Source: Roseitranquillus sp963709765
GTDB taxonomy: Bacteria > Pseudomonadota > Alphaproteobacteria > Rhodobacterales > Rhodobacteraceae
DNA length: 64,000 nt
Direction: 5' to 3'
NCBI GenBank assembly: GCA_963709765.1
Contig: CAVPXL010000015.1
Span: forward strand, 62,001-126,000
Part shown: in pieces, positions 26,017 to 34,254 of the stretch
Position numbering within the stretch: the stretch's first letter is position 1
How the letters are laid out: every line of letters starts with the position of its first letter
The notes under the pieces: model-generated
Told to the model about the DNA's origin: nothing
Database searches by the model: none
The model's input: the letters and a program-made list of their open reading frames with translations, nothing else
Program-made: the position numbers and the translations under genes

Positions 26017-27483
26017 TCAGTTCACGAACCCCGTCAGGCGGGGAATCGTCAATGAAATTGCGGGGATGTAGGTAATGAGGAAGATCACGATCACCTCCAC
26101 CGCGAGAAACGGCAGGATCGCCCTGGAAATGGTTTCCACGCGTTCGCCGGAGACCGACGAGGCGACGAAGAGCACCAGCCCCATCGGCGGCGTCGCCAGG
26201 CCCACGGTCAGGTTCACGCTCATGATGATGGCGAAATGGACGCTGTCGACGCCCAGATCGGTGAAGATCGGCCCCAGGATCGGGCCGAGGATGATGATCG
26301 CCGGACCCGCATCGAGAAACATCCCGACCACGAAGAGCAGCACGTTGATCAGGAACAGCAGCATCAACGGATTCTCGCTGAGCGACAGGATGAAGTCGGC
26401 GAGGATCTCGGGCGCGTGGCTGAGGCTGACCACGGTCTTGAAGCTCACCGCCGCGCCCACCAACAGCAGGACGGTGGCCGACGCCATCGCGCTGCGCGCC
26501 AGAACGTCGGTGAGGTCGCTGAAGGTCATGGTCCTGAGCACGCCGAACGCGATCAGCAGCGCGTAGGCCACGGCGATCGCGCTGGCCTCGGTCGGGGTGA
26601 AGACGCCGAAGATGATGCCGCCCAGGATGATGATCGGGGTCTGCAATGGGGCGACGGCCTTCTTTACCACGACGCGGAAATCGTGGCTGACCTGGCCGCG
26701 CATCCACATCAGGAAGACGTGCGCCGCCACCAGCGTGCCCGCGAATACGACGAGGCCCGAGCCCGGCGCGACCGCCGAGGCGATCCAGCCTGCCAGCCCC
26801 GCGATGTTGACGCGCAGCAGGGCGAAGCTGACCCAGTGTTCGACCGTGCTGATGGGCTGGCCCTTCCGGACGATCCGTTCGGCCTTGGGCAGGTCGTAGC
26901 GGTCGGCCATCAGGCGCACCATGATCATCAGGCCGACGCCGACCATGATGCCGGGAACGATTCCGGCCAGAAACAGGGCGGCCACGCTTTCGCCCATGAC
27001 GTAGGCGTAGATGATCATGATGCCCGAAGGCGGGATGATCGGGCCGATGACGCTGGACGCCGCGGTGATCGCGGCGGCGAAGCGGCGGGTGTAACCCTGT
27101 TTCTCCATCGCCGGGATGAGGGTGGAGCCAAGGGCGGAGGTGTCGGCCACGGCCGAGCCGGAGAGACCGGCGAAGAGGATCGACGACAGGATGTTGACAT
27201 GGGCGAGGCCGCCGCGCAGGTGGCCCATGAAGGCTTGGGAGAATTCGACCAGCCGTTCGGTGATGCCGCCGCGGTTCATGACCTCGCCCGCCAGCAGGAA
27301 GAACGGCAGCGCCATCAGCGGAAAGCTGTCCATGCCGTTGTAGAGGTTGCGGTAGAGCAGGTTGAGGTCACGTTCCGACCCCTGCAGCCACAGGAGGACA
27401 CCGGGCGCGGCCAGCAGACCGAAGAAGACCGGCAGGCCGATCATCAGGAAGAGGAGAAAGACCGGCAGGAACCAGATCAGCAT
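26017..27483 (-). CDS. dctM: TRAP transporter large permease DctM
   Basis: The 488-residue protein is hydrophobic throughout with the DctM marks GLSGSAVADTSALGSTLIP, IPPSGIMIIYA and TPTEASAIAVAYAL. It is the Na+-coupled transport subunit for the DctP protein encoded downstream. Its start immediately follows the DctQ stop. It is about 45 residues longer than the DctM at the left of the window because of an extended central hydrophilic loop. Confidence 0.9.
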   Translation of the reverse strand: MLIWFLPVFLLFLMIGLPVFFGLLAAPGVLLWLQGSERDLNLLYRNLYNGMDSFPLMALPFFLLAGEVMNRGGITERLVEFSQAFMGHLRGGLAHVNILSSILFAGLSGSAVADTSALGSTLIPAMEKQGYTRRFAAAITAASSVIGPIIPPSGIMIIYAYVMGESVAALFLAGIVPGIMVGVGLMIMVRLMADRYDLPKAERIVRKGQPISTVEHWVSFALLRVNIAGLAGWIASAVAPGSGLVVFAGTLVAAHVFLMWMRGQVSHDFRVVVKKAVAPLQTPIIILGGIIFGVFTPTEASAIAVAYALLIAFGVLRTMTFSDLTDVLARSAMASATVLLLVGAAVSFKTVVSLSHAPEILADFILSLSENPLMLLFLINVLLFVVGMFLDAGPAIIILGPILGPIFTDLGVDSVHFAIIMSVNLTVGLATPPMGLVLFVASSVSGERVETISRAILPFLAVEVIVIFLITYIPAISLTIPRLTGFVN

Positions 27484-28065
27484 CTATTCGGCCTCCGGCA
27501 GGTCGGCATGTGGAAGGGCCTTGGGCATGCCTCCGGTCAGGACGACGAGATTGCGCAGGATCAGTTCGACGTTGACGATCGTCAGCAGGATCAAACCGAC
27601 CCAGAGCGAGAGATACATCCAGGCGAGCTTGATCTTGACGCTCGTACCGCCCACCAGATCGAGCGGCAGGCGCAGCGACGACGAGGCGAAGAGCCATCCT
27701 GAATTGACGTGCCGCCATCCGTACTTGAGCCCCGCCAGCAGCACGATCAGCGAGACGAGCAGCAACACCAGCGCCAGGATCAGGGCGGCCGCGCGGGGCA
27801 GGGCGCGTTCCAGCATGTCGATCGCGACGAAGCCGCCGCGCCGGTAGGCCATCGGCGCGATCAGGCCAGTCATCCAGAGCATCAGGAACCGCGCCGCCTC
27901 GTCCGGCCAGGGCAACGCGGCGTTGAGCGCGTAACGCATGAAAACCTGCAGCAGCGTGACGAAGACCATTGTCGCCAGCGCCGCGACCGCCAGCCAGCGT
28001 CCGACCGGCAGCACGGCATCGTTGAACGTCTGGAAGGGCCACAAGAGGGCCTTCAGCGCACCCAT
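27484..28065 (-). CDS. dctQ: TRAP transporter small permease DctQ
   Basis: This 193-residue protein has four hydrophobic segments in the usual DctQ spacing, with the PWPDEAARFLMLWM and YRRGGFVAIDML stretches of the family. It abuts the DctM gene, and a GGGAGGAGG ribosome site precedes the start. It forms the membrane complex with DctM. Confidence 0.87.
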   Translation of the reverse strand: MGALKALLWPFQTFNDAVLPVGRWLAVAALATMVFVTLLQVFMRYALNAALPWPDEAARFLMLWMTGLIAPMAYRRGGFVAIDMLERALPRAAALILALVLLLVSLIVLLAGLKYGWRHVNSGWLFASSSLRLPLDLVGGTSVKIKLAWMYLSLWVGLILLTIVNVELILRNLVVLTGGMPKALPHADLPEAE

Positions 28066-28129
28066 CGTCCTCCTCCCAAGTCGCGGGGTCCGTTCGGCCG
28101 GTCCCTCGGTGTCGTTTCACTATCGGTCC

Positions 28130-28146
28130 TGCCGGATATTCCGGCA
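28130..28146. other. Hairpin between the flavin reductase and dctQ genes
   Basis: TGCCGGA-TAT-TCCGGCA forms a 7-bp stem in the 95-base gap that separates the enzyme genes from the transporter genes of this operon. It could separate expression of the two halves. The role is inferred. Confidence 0.35.
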
Positions 28147-28160
28147 AGCGCGGCGCGCCG

Positions 28161-28655
28161 TCACGGGTCGGGGGCGAAGCGGCCGTAACGCCCGGAGGCA
28201 AAAAGAAGCGGCGCTCCGCGACCGGGTTGCACCGAGAGCACGCGGCCCACGACGATGGCATGGTCGCCGCCGTCATGGACCGCGTGTCTCGCGCAATCGA
28301 ACCGCGCCACGCATCCGTCGAGCAGGGGCGTGCCCTCGTCGGCCGTCTCCCACGCGATGCCGTCCCACGCCTGTCCGTCGCGCACGAAGGACAGCGCCAG
28401 GTCGCGCTGGTCCTCGGCGATGACGTGGATGGCAAAATGCTCGGCCTCGGTGAAGGCCCGGAACCGGCGCGAGGATCGGGCCGGCGACCACAGCACCAGA
28501 GGCGGGTCGAGCGAGACGCTGGCGAAGCTGTTGGCGGTGATGCCGACCGGTCCGATCTCGGAGGCGCAGGTCACCACCGTCACCCCGGTCGCGAAATGTC
28601 CCAGCGCGTCGCGAAAGTCGCGCGCGGTGTCGGGTCCGGGGCGGAACGGCTCCAT
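28161..28655 (-). CDS. Flavin reductase, SmoA/HpaC-like
   Basis: The 164-residue protein belongs to the flavin reductase-like domain family: FATGVTVVTC near the start, GITANSFASVSLDPPLVLW for flavin binding, and GDHAIVVGRV late in the chain. Such enzymes supply reduced FMN to a partner monooxygenase. The partner is very likely the SsuD-family enzyme two genes upstream in the same operon, as in smoABC, where SmoA is the flavin reductase. It starts four bases after the aldo-keto reductase stop. Confidence 0.85.
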   Translation of the reverse strand: MEPFRPGPDTARDFRDALGHFATGVTVVTCASEIGPVGITANSFASVSLDPPLVLWSPARSSRRFRAFTEAEHFAIHVIAEDQRDLALSFVRDGQAWDGIAWETADEGTPLLDGCVARFDCARHAVHDGGDHAIVVGRVLSVQPGRGAPLLFASGRYGRFAPDP

Positions 28656-28659
28656 CCGC

Positions 28660-29577
28660 TCAGGGTACGTCGCGGCCGGTGGCCAGCGAATAGAGCTCGA
28701 ACCAGTCCTGTCGGTCGAGACGGGTCCGCATCGCGGCGTTCATTGCACCGATCCGCCCGAGGTTGTTGGTGCCCAGCACCGGCAGGATGCCTGCCGGATG
28801 TGCAAGCAGCCACGCCACGGCGACAGCCGCGACGTCGGTGCCGTTGTCCTGCGCAATCCGGGCGAGCGCGGTGCGAAGCGCCGCGTTCCCTTCACCGCGC
28901 ACGAGGGCGCCACCGCCCAGCGGCGACCACGCCATCGGCCTGAGACCGCGTTCCTGCAGGAAGGCGAGGTCTCCGTTCACGAACGGATCGGTGCTGAGCA
29001 AGCTCAGCTCGACCTGGTTGGTGATGAGCGGCGAGTGCATCGCCGATTGCAGCAGCGTGAAATCCCACGGACGGAAGTTGGACACGCCGACCGCGCGGAC
29101 CTTGCCGCTGGCGACCACGTCGTCGAGCGCGCGCCCGGTCTCGTGGTGATCCATCAGCGGATCGGGCCGGTGCACCAGCAGCAGGTCGATCTTCTCGACC
29201 CCCATCAGGCGCAGGGAATGGTCGACCGAATGCTCGATATGGGCGCGCCCGGTGTCGTAGTGCTTGAGCCGCGTATGGCTGTGGCGCCCGGCGGGCATCA
29301 CGATGCCGCACTTGGTCACGATCTCGATCCGGTCCTTGAGGTCGCTGCCCTTCAGAGCATTGCCCAGGAGCTCCTCGGCCTCGTAGCCGCCGTAGATGTC
29401 GGCCTGGTCGATGGTCGTGATGCCCTGGTCGAGGCTCGCCTCGATCTTGGCGCGGATGTGGCCGGGCGATGTATCGGAATCGTCCCCGAGGCGCCAGGTG
29501 CCATAGACGATGCGGCTGAACTCCAGCCCCGGCGCCATCTCGACGCGCTCCATTCCGGTTTTCGACAAGGTATCCAT
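28660..29577 (-). CDS. Aldo-keto reductase, YdhF/SmoB-like (candidate 6-oxo-glucose reductase)
   Basis: The 305-residue TIM-barrel protein has the complete AKR tetrad D57, Y62, K89 and H136 and the late SPLGGG and LGTNNLGRI segments for NADP(H). It resembles the YdhF branch. In the sulfoquinovose monooxygenase pathway SmoB is an AKR that reduces 6-oxo-glucose to glucose after desulfonation. Here the gene sits between the monooxygenase and flavin reductase genes, starting in a one-base overlap (TAATG) with the monooxygenase. Family assignment is firm, while the SmoB role is inferred from this arrangement. Confidence 0.8.
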   Translation of the reverse strand: MDTLSKTGMERVEMAPGLEFSRIVYGTWRLGDDSDTSPGHIRAKIEASLDQGITTIDQADIYGGYEAEELLGNALKGSDLKDRIEIVTKCGIVMPAGRHSHTRLKHYDTGRAHIEHSVDHSLRLMGVEKIDLLLVHRPDPLMDHHETGRALDDVVASGKVRAVGVSNFRPWDFTLLQSAMHSPLITNQVELSLLSTDPFVNGDLAFLQERGLRPMAWSPLGGGALVRGEGNAALRTALARIAQDNGTDVAAVAVAWLLAHPAGILPVLGTNNLGRIGAMNAAMRTRLDRQDWFELYSLATGRDVP

Positions 29578-30731
29578 TAGCGGCGCTCCCCGGCCCCGAG
29601 GGGCGTCTTCGGTGTTTCGCTCGGCACCCGTCCGTAGACTTCGGGCAACGAGCAGGTCCTGAGGCTCGGAAGCACTCTTTGCCCGAAGGCGCGTGCCTCG
29701 TCGAGATGCGGATACCCCGACAGGATATAGGCGCGAATGCCCATCTTCCGATATTCCTCAAGCTCGGACATGACCTGATCGGTCGATCCGACAAGGGCCG
29801 CGCCGCAGCCCGACCGCGCCCGGCCGATCCCGGTCCACAAATGCGGCTCCACGTATCCGAACTGGTCGGCCAGCTCGCGGGCGCGGGCCTGGTGACTGAC
29901 GCCGAGGCTGCCGGAATCGTGCGCCCGCTCGCGGACGAGGCGGCCGTATTCGTCGTCGAGCTTCGACACGAGGCTTTCCGCATATGCCCTGGCTTCCGCC
30001 TCGGTGTCGCGCACCACGACGTGAACCCGCAGGCCGTAATCGAGAGTGCGGCCGTATTCCTCGGCGCGCGCGTGAACGGCGCGCATCCGCTCGGCGATCT
30101 GCTCCTTGGGTTCAGGCCACATCAGGTAAACGTCGCAATGCTGCGCGCAGAGGTCCAGGGCCGGCGGGGAATAGCCGCCGAAATAGAGCAGCGGCCCGCC
30201 GGTCTGGTATGGCTTCGCCGGATCGGACGAAACGTTCTCGAACCGGTAGATCTCGCCCTGGTAGTCGATTTCGTCCCGGGTCCACGCCTGCTTGAGGATC
30301 TCCACGACCTCGCGCGAGCGCTGATAGCGGTAGGCGCTCTCCGCCTTCTCGCCGGGGAAGTCCGAGGAGATGACGTTGAGCGTCAGACGTCCCTTCAGCA
30401 TGTGGTCGAGCGTGGCGACGGTGCGCGCCAGCATGATGGGTTGCATCTCGCCGCAGCGGATGGCGGCCAGCATGTTGATGCGCTCGGTGACCTGGCTTCC
30501 GGCGGCGACGAAGCTGAGCGTGTCCTGTCCGACCTGGTAGGATGACGGGCACAGGATGTTGCGGAAGCCCTGGGCCTCGGCTTCCTTGAGGATCGCGCTG
30601 CAATGCTCCCATGACGAGCGCAGATCGCCCTCCGGCACGCCCAGATGGCGGTAATCGTCCGAGCAGAGCGCGGCGAACCAGCTGACCTCCGCGGCATCAA
30701 GGCTTTCGGACGTGACCGGTACGACGCTCAT
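29577..30731 (-). CDS. SsuD-family FMNH2-dependent monooxygenase (candidate SmoC, SQ monooxygenase)
   Basis: This 384-residue protein is a luciferase-like flavin-dependent monooxygenase. By eye it aligns best with alkanesulfonate monooxygenase SsuD: ARTVATLDHMLKGRLTLNV, PLLYFGGYSPPA, R235 and H237 in LRVHVVVRD (positions of SsuD Arg226/His228), SKLDDE and the end AYILSGYPHLDEA. Enzymes of this type cleave C-SO3 bonds with O2 and FMNH2. The start at 30731 follows AGGGGGGA. It heads the operon and diverges from a GntR gene. SQ is the proposed substrate because of the AKR and flavin reductase partners; other sulfonates are possible. Confidence 0.82.
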   Translation of the reverse strand: MSVVPVTSESLDAAEVSWFAALCSDDYRHLGVPEGDLRSSWEHCSAILKEAEAQGFRNILCPSSYQVGQDTLSFVAAGSQVTERINMLAAIRCGEMQPIMLARTVATLDHMLKGRLTLNVISSDFPGEKAESAYRYQRSREVVEILKQAWTRDEIDYQGEIYRFENVSSDPAKPYQTGGPLLYFGGYSPPALDLCAQHCDVYLMWPEPKEQIAERMRAVHARAEEYGRTLDYGLRVHVVVRDTEAEARAYAESLVSKLDDEYGRLVRERAHDSGSLGVSHQARARELADQFGYVEPHLWTGIGRARSGCGAALVGSTDQVMSELEEYRKMGIRAYILSGYPHLDEARAFGQRVLPSLRTCSLPEVYGRVPSETPKTPLGAGERR

Positions 30732-30804
30732 GCGAATCCCCCCTGTTCGCACTTGGCGTAACATCCGCCTTGACATGGATCAATCCTGTATCAATCTGGC
30801 GCCG
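30732..30804. promoter_or_regulatory. Divergent control region between the monooxygenase operon and gntR
   Basis: The region is more AT-rich than its surroundings and holds TTGACA at 30770-30775, a good -35 match, and an imperfect inverted repeat of TTGA-CATGG with a TTGATACAGG-type arm ending near 30794. Two ATCAAT copies lie at 30779-30784 and 30791-30795. This is where the GntR protein would be expected to act. Exact operator and transcription starts cannot be set from sequence. Confidence 0.45.
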
Positions 30805-31497
30805 ATGAATGACCCTGCCTCCCTTCCTCGATACGTTCAGATCGCCGAGATGCTGATCCGCGAGATCGCGGCGGGCCGATTGTCAGCGGGCGAGCGGTTG
30901 CCGCCCGAGCGGGTGATGGCGGCGGAACTGGGCATCGCCGTCGGTACGTTGCGGCAGGCGCTGGCGGACCTGACAGATCGGGGATTGATCGAACGTCGCC
31001 AAGGCTCCGGAAACTACGTGAAGGGTGGTGCCGAAGGTACTGGCGTCTATGCGTTCTTCAGGCTCGAGCTGACCGAGGGCGGGGGGCTTCCGACGGCGGA
31101 CGTCCTGTGCGTGAGGCGTTGCGCCAAACCGGCGGGCGCGCCCGAATTCGGGCCGGCCCCCGATGCGCACCGGATCCGGCGTCTCCGGAAACTCTCGGGG
31201 CGGCCCGTCGCGGTCGAGGAGATCTGGCTTGATGCCGCGCGCGCCGGCGATCTGGGGCCGCTCTCGGAAAGCCTCTACCTGCATTATCGCCGTCATCTGG
31301 ATCTGTTGATCGTGCGGGTCGAAGACCGGGTCGGCATCGATGTCTGTCCCGGTTGGGCGCCTGGCCCGACACCGGGGCCAGGTGACGTGTGCGGCCACGT
31401 CGAGCGCATAAGCTGGGCACAGGATGGCGGTCGTGCGGAATATTCCCGAACCTGGTTCGACCCGGACAGAGCGCGGTACGTCGCGCGGCTGAGATAG
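30805..31497 (+). CDS. GntR/HutC-type transcriptional regulator with UTRA domain
   Basis: The protein has about 230 residues. Residues 5-75 form the winged helix (RLPPERVMAAELGIAVGTLR, QALADLTDRGLIERRQGSG), followed by a UTRA-like ligand domain with RRLRKLSGRPVAVEEIWLD. The ATG at 30805 puts the helix at the N terminus; in-frame ATGs at 30775 and 30712 are alternatives. It is divergent from the SsuD-type operon and nine bases upstream of the Gfo/Idh gene, so it probably controls both arms in response to the sulfonate or its product. Confidence 0.85.
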   Translation: MNDPASLPRYVQIAEMLIREIAAGRLSAGERLPPERVMAAELGIAVGTLRQALADLTDRGLIERRQGSGNYVKGGAEGTGVYAFFRLELTEGGGLPTADVLCVRRCAKPAGAPEFGPAPDAHRIRRLRKLSGRPVAVEEIWLDAARAGDLGPLSESLYLHYRRHLDLLIVRVEDRVGIDVCPGWAPGPTPGPGDVCGHVERISWAQDGGRAEYSRTWFDPDRARYVARLR

Positions 31498-31505
31498 GAA
31501 ATCCG

Positions 31506-32642
31506 ATGTCCATACCCTCCGCTGATCTTGCCTCCACGCCTGCCCGACCGGCCGCAACCCGGCTGTTGCGCTATGGTGTCGTCGGCTGCGGCATGATGGG
31601 GCAGGAGCATCTGCGCAACGTGGCGCTGTTGTCCGACGTGCAGGTTGGCGCGATCTTCGAGCCCGACGCCGCGATGCGTGCCGAGGCGCAGGCGCTGGCG
31701 CCGCGGGCAGGTCAGTCGCCGTCGCTGGACGCCCTGCTGGCGGAGGAAACGCTCGACGCTGTGCTGATCGCATCGCCGAACCATCTCCACATGGACCAGA
31801 TCGAGGCCGTCGCCGCGCGCCGGCCGCTGCCGATCCTGGTGGAAAAGCCGCTCTATACGGATCCGGCCGACGTGGCCCGCGTGAGGCGGCTCGGGCGCTT
31901 TCCAAGCCCGGTCTGGGTAGCGATGGAATATCGTTACATGCCGCCCATCGCGACCTTCCTGCAAAGCGTCGAGATGGCAACGGGCGGTGTGCGGATGCTT
32001 ACCGTGCGCGAGCACCGCTTTCCGTTCCTGCCAAAGATCAACGACTGGAACCGCTTCAACCGCTATTCCGGGGGGACGCTGGTCGAGAAGTGCTGTCACT
32101 TCTTCGACCTGATGCGGCTGGTGATGCGCTGCGAGCCGGTGCGCGTGATGGCCAGCGCCGGTCAGGCGGTGAACCACAAGGCCGAGACCTATGGCGGCGA
32201 GGTGCCGGATGTGTGGGATTCGGGATATGTCATCGTCGATTTCGAGAACGGCGCCCGCGCGATGCTGGAGCTATGCATGTTCGCCGAAGGCAGCCGCTAT
32301 CAGGAAGAGCTCTGCGCCGTCGGTCCGGCAGGCAAGATCGAGGCTCAGGTGCCGGGGCCCGGCCGTTTCTGGCCTTCGCATCTGGGCGCGCCGCCGGTGG
32401 CGCAAGTGATCGTCAGCCCGCGTCATCCCAAGGGGCCTCAGGTGATCGGGATCCCGGTGGACCCGGTGCTTCTCGAGGCGGGCGATCACAACGGATCGAC
32501 TTTCTACCAGCATGTGCGTTTCGCCGCGGCCCTGCGCGGACAGGGGCCGGTCGAGGTGACGGTGGAGGATGGCGCGCGGGCCGTGGCGATGGGCCACGCG
32601 GCGCAAGCTTCGGCGCGGGACGGAGTCGCGGTCCCGCTCTAG
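31506..32642 (+). CDS. Gfo/Idh/MocA protein, candidate NAD-dependent sulfoquinovosidase (GH188-type)
   Basis: This 378-residue protein has an N-terminal Rossmann domain (GCGMMG at residues 27-32) and the EKP motif (E113-K114), then the C-terminal beta-sheet domain with EYRYMPP and FNRYSGGTLVEKCCHFFDL. It is clearly Gfo/Idh/MocA. A recently described NAD+-dependent sulfoquinovosidase family has this architecture and occurs in Roseobacter SQ clusters lacking a GH31 SQase, which is the situation here. The tight link to GntR and the divergent Smo-like operon supports that role. A plain sugar or polyol dehydrogenase remains possible. Confidence 0.72.
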   Translation: MSIPSADLASTPARPAATRLLRYGVVGCGMMGQEHLRNVALLSDVQVGAIFEPDAAMRAEAQALAPRAGQSPSLDALLAEETLDAVLIASPNHLHMDQIEAVAARRPLPILVEKPLYTDPADVARVRRLGRFPSPVWVAMEYRYMPPIATFLQSVEMATGGVRMLTVREHRFPFLPKINDWNRFNRYSGGTLVEKCCHFFDLMRLVMRCEPVRVMASAGQAVNHKAETYGGEVPDVWDSGYVIVDFENGARAMLELCMFAEGSRYQEELCAVGPAGKIEAQVPGPGRFWPSHLGAPPVAQVIVSPRHPKGPQVIGIPVDPVLLEAGDHNGSTFYQHVRFAAALRGQGPVEVTVEDGARAVAMGHAAQASARDGVAVPL

Positions 32643-32749
32643 GATTCCCGCGGATGTCGCCGGCGGACGTCACGGAGTCGCGGGCAGGAGGGTGGCATGG
32701 CGGACGCGGGCGCAGGCTGGACCGGAGCCTCACCGAAGGGATCGCGTCC

Positions 32750-33886
32750 ATGAGCCGCCATGAAGACCTCGACGCTGTCCTGCAGCCGCTCGGGCACGCC
32801 CACGGTCTGCCGAACCGCCACTACATCGACCCGGAGACCTTCGGGCTCGAGCGACAGCGGCTTTTCTTCGACGGCTGGGCCGGTCTGGGTTTCGCTTCGG
32901 ACGTGCCGGCCGCGGGGGATGCGCGGCCGGTGGATTTCCTCGGCGTGCCGCTTGTCATGATCCGGGACCGGGCGGGCGTCCTGCGGGTGTTCCAGAACAC
33001 CTGTCGTCACCGGGGCATGATCCTGATCGATGCGCCGCGGCGGATCGAGGGGGCGGTGCGCTGTCCCTATCATTCATGGTGCTACGCCCTCGACGGGGCG
33101 TTGAAGGCGACGCCGCATGTGGGCGGACCGGGGCATAATGTCGCCGAGGGGATCGACCGCGCCGAGCTGGGCCTGTTCGAGATCGCGAGCGCGGTGTGGC
33201 GCGATATCGTGTTCGTCAACCTCGCAGGCAATGCGCCGCCGTTTGCCGAGCATGTGGCAGCGATTGCCGCGCGCTGGCCGTTCGACGGGCCGTTCGTGCC
33301 GGGCGACGCGACCTCGCGCTTTGCGCTGGATGTCGGCTGCAACTGGAAGCTGGCCGTCGAGAATTACTGCGAGAGCTACCACCTGCCGTGGGTGCATCCG
33401 GGCCTCAACGCCTATTCCCGGCTGGAGGACCACTACGACATCATCGTGAGCGGTGCGTCCGGACAGGGCACACGCGTCTATCGACCGACGCTCGACGCCG
33501 GCGGGCGGCGGTTTCCCGACTGGCCGGGCATTACGGGCCCCTGGCTCGACGGCGCAGAGTACCTGGCACTCTATCCCAATGTCTTGCTGGGGCAGCACCG
33601 GGATCATGCGTTCGCGATCCTGCTGGAGCCGCAGGGGCCGGAGCACAGCGTGGAGCACGTGGCGATCCACTATGCCGCGCCGCTGGGGGTCGAGCATGAA
33701 GCGCTGCAGGCGGCCAACGCGGCCATGTGGCGGACCGTCTTCGAAGAGGACATCTTCGTCGTCGAGGGGATGCAGCGGGGTCGCCACGGGCCGCATTTCG
33801 ACGGCGGACGGTTCTCGCCCGCGATGGATGGCGCCACCCATGCCTTCCACGCCTGGGTGGCTGGAAGGATGAGCGTGGGACGCTGA
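32750..33886 (+). CDS. Rieske non-heme iron oxygenase, alpha subunit (GbcA/choline-monooxygenase type)
   Basis: The 378-residue protein has a Rieske [2Fe-2S] site C85-x-H87 and C105-xx-H108 and a catalytic iron site with H211 and H216 in ESYHLPWVHPG. The stretch NWKLAVENYCESYH is typical of quaternary-amine demethylases and related ring hydroxylases. A DMGDH-type flavoprotein lies downstream, which fits oxidative N-demethylation of a betaine. No reductase component is adjacent. It starts 107 bases after the Gfo/Idh gene and may be a separate transcript. Confidence 0.83.
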   Translation: MSRHEDLDAVLQPLGHAHGLPNRHYIDPETFGLERQRLFFDGWAGLGFASDVPAAGDARPVDFLGVPLVMIRDRAGVLRVFQNTCRHRGMILIDAPRRIEGAVRCPYHSWCYALDGALKATPHVGGPGHNVAEGIDRAELGLFEIASAVWRDIVFVNLAGNAPPFAEHVAAIAARWPFDGPFVPGDATSRFALDVGCNWKLAVENYCESYHLPWVHPGLNAYSRLEDHYDIIVSGASGQGTRVYRPTLDAGGRRFPDWPGITGPWLDGAEYLALYPNVLLGQHRDHAFAILLEPQGPEHSVEHVAIHYAAPLGVEHEALQAANAAMWRTVFEEDIFVVEGMQRGRHGPHFDGGRFSPAMDGATHAFHAWVAGRMSVGR

Positions 33887-34001
33887 CGCCTTGGTGCCAG
33901 AGTCCGACCCGTCGAGACGTCCAATGCGACACGAGGATGTCGGAAACGGTCTCGCCGTGGCGCCGGCGGTCGCCCTAGCATCGGATGACGCCGGAGGGAC
34001 C

Positions 34002-34235
34002 ATGCCGATTGCTGACCCCGATCTGAATGCGTGCCTGCTTGCCGCTCATTCGGCGGGGGACGGCCCCGTGCTCGCCCGGCTCTATCGTCGCGCAGCGGAT
34101 CGTGCCGAGGCGCGGGGTGACGGCGATGCGGCGGCGTTCTTCCTGACCCATGCCTACGTCTTCGCGCTGGAAGCCGGCTCGCCTGGTGCGGCGGCCGACC
34201 GGGCGCGGCTGGTGGCGGCGGGGCGCGAGGCATGA
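34002..34235 (+). CDS. Small helical hypothetical protein between Rieske and DMGDH-type genes
   Basis: The 77-residue protein is Ala-rich and predicted mostly helical, with a pattern (LAAHSAGDGPVLARLYRRAADRA, split here only in part) resembling a single TPR-like hairpin. A strong GGAGGG ribosome site precedes the ATG at 34002, and it ends 19 bases before the flavoprotein gene. No catalytic motif is visible. A longer frame starting upstream of 34002 exists but lacks a ribosome site. I do not recognise the family with certainty; it is probably co-expressed with its neighbours. Confidence 0.6.
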   Translation: MPIADPDLNACLLAAHSAGDGPVLARLYRRAADRAEARGDGDAAAFFLTHAYVFALEAGSPGAAADRARLVAAGREA

Positions 34236-34254
34236 ACCGAAAAGGGGCGGGACA

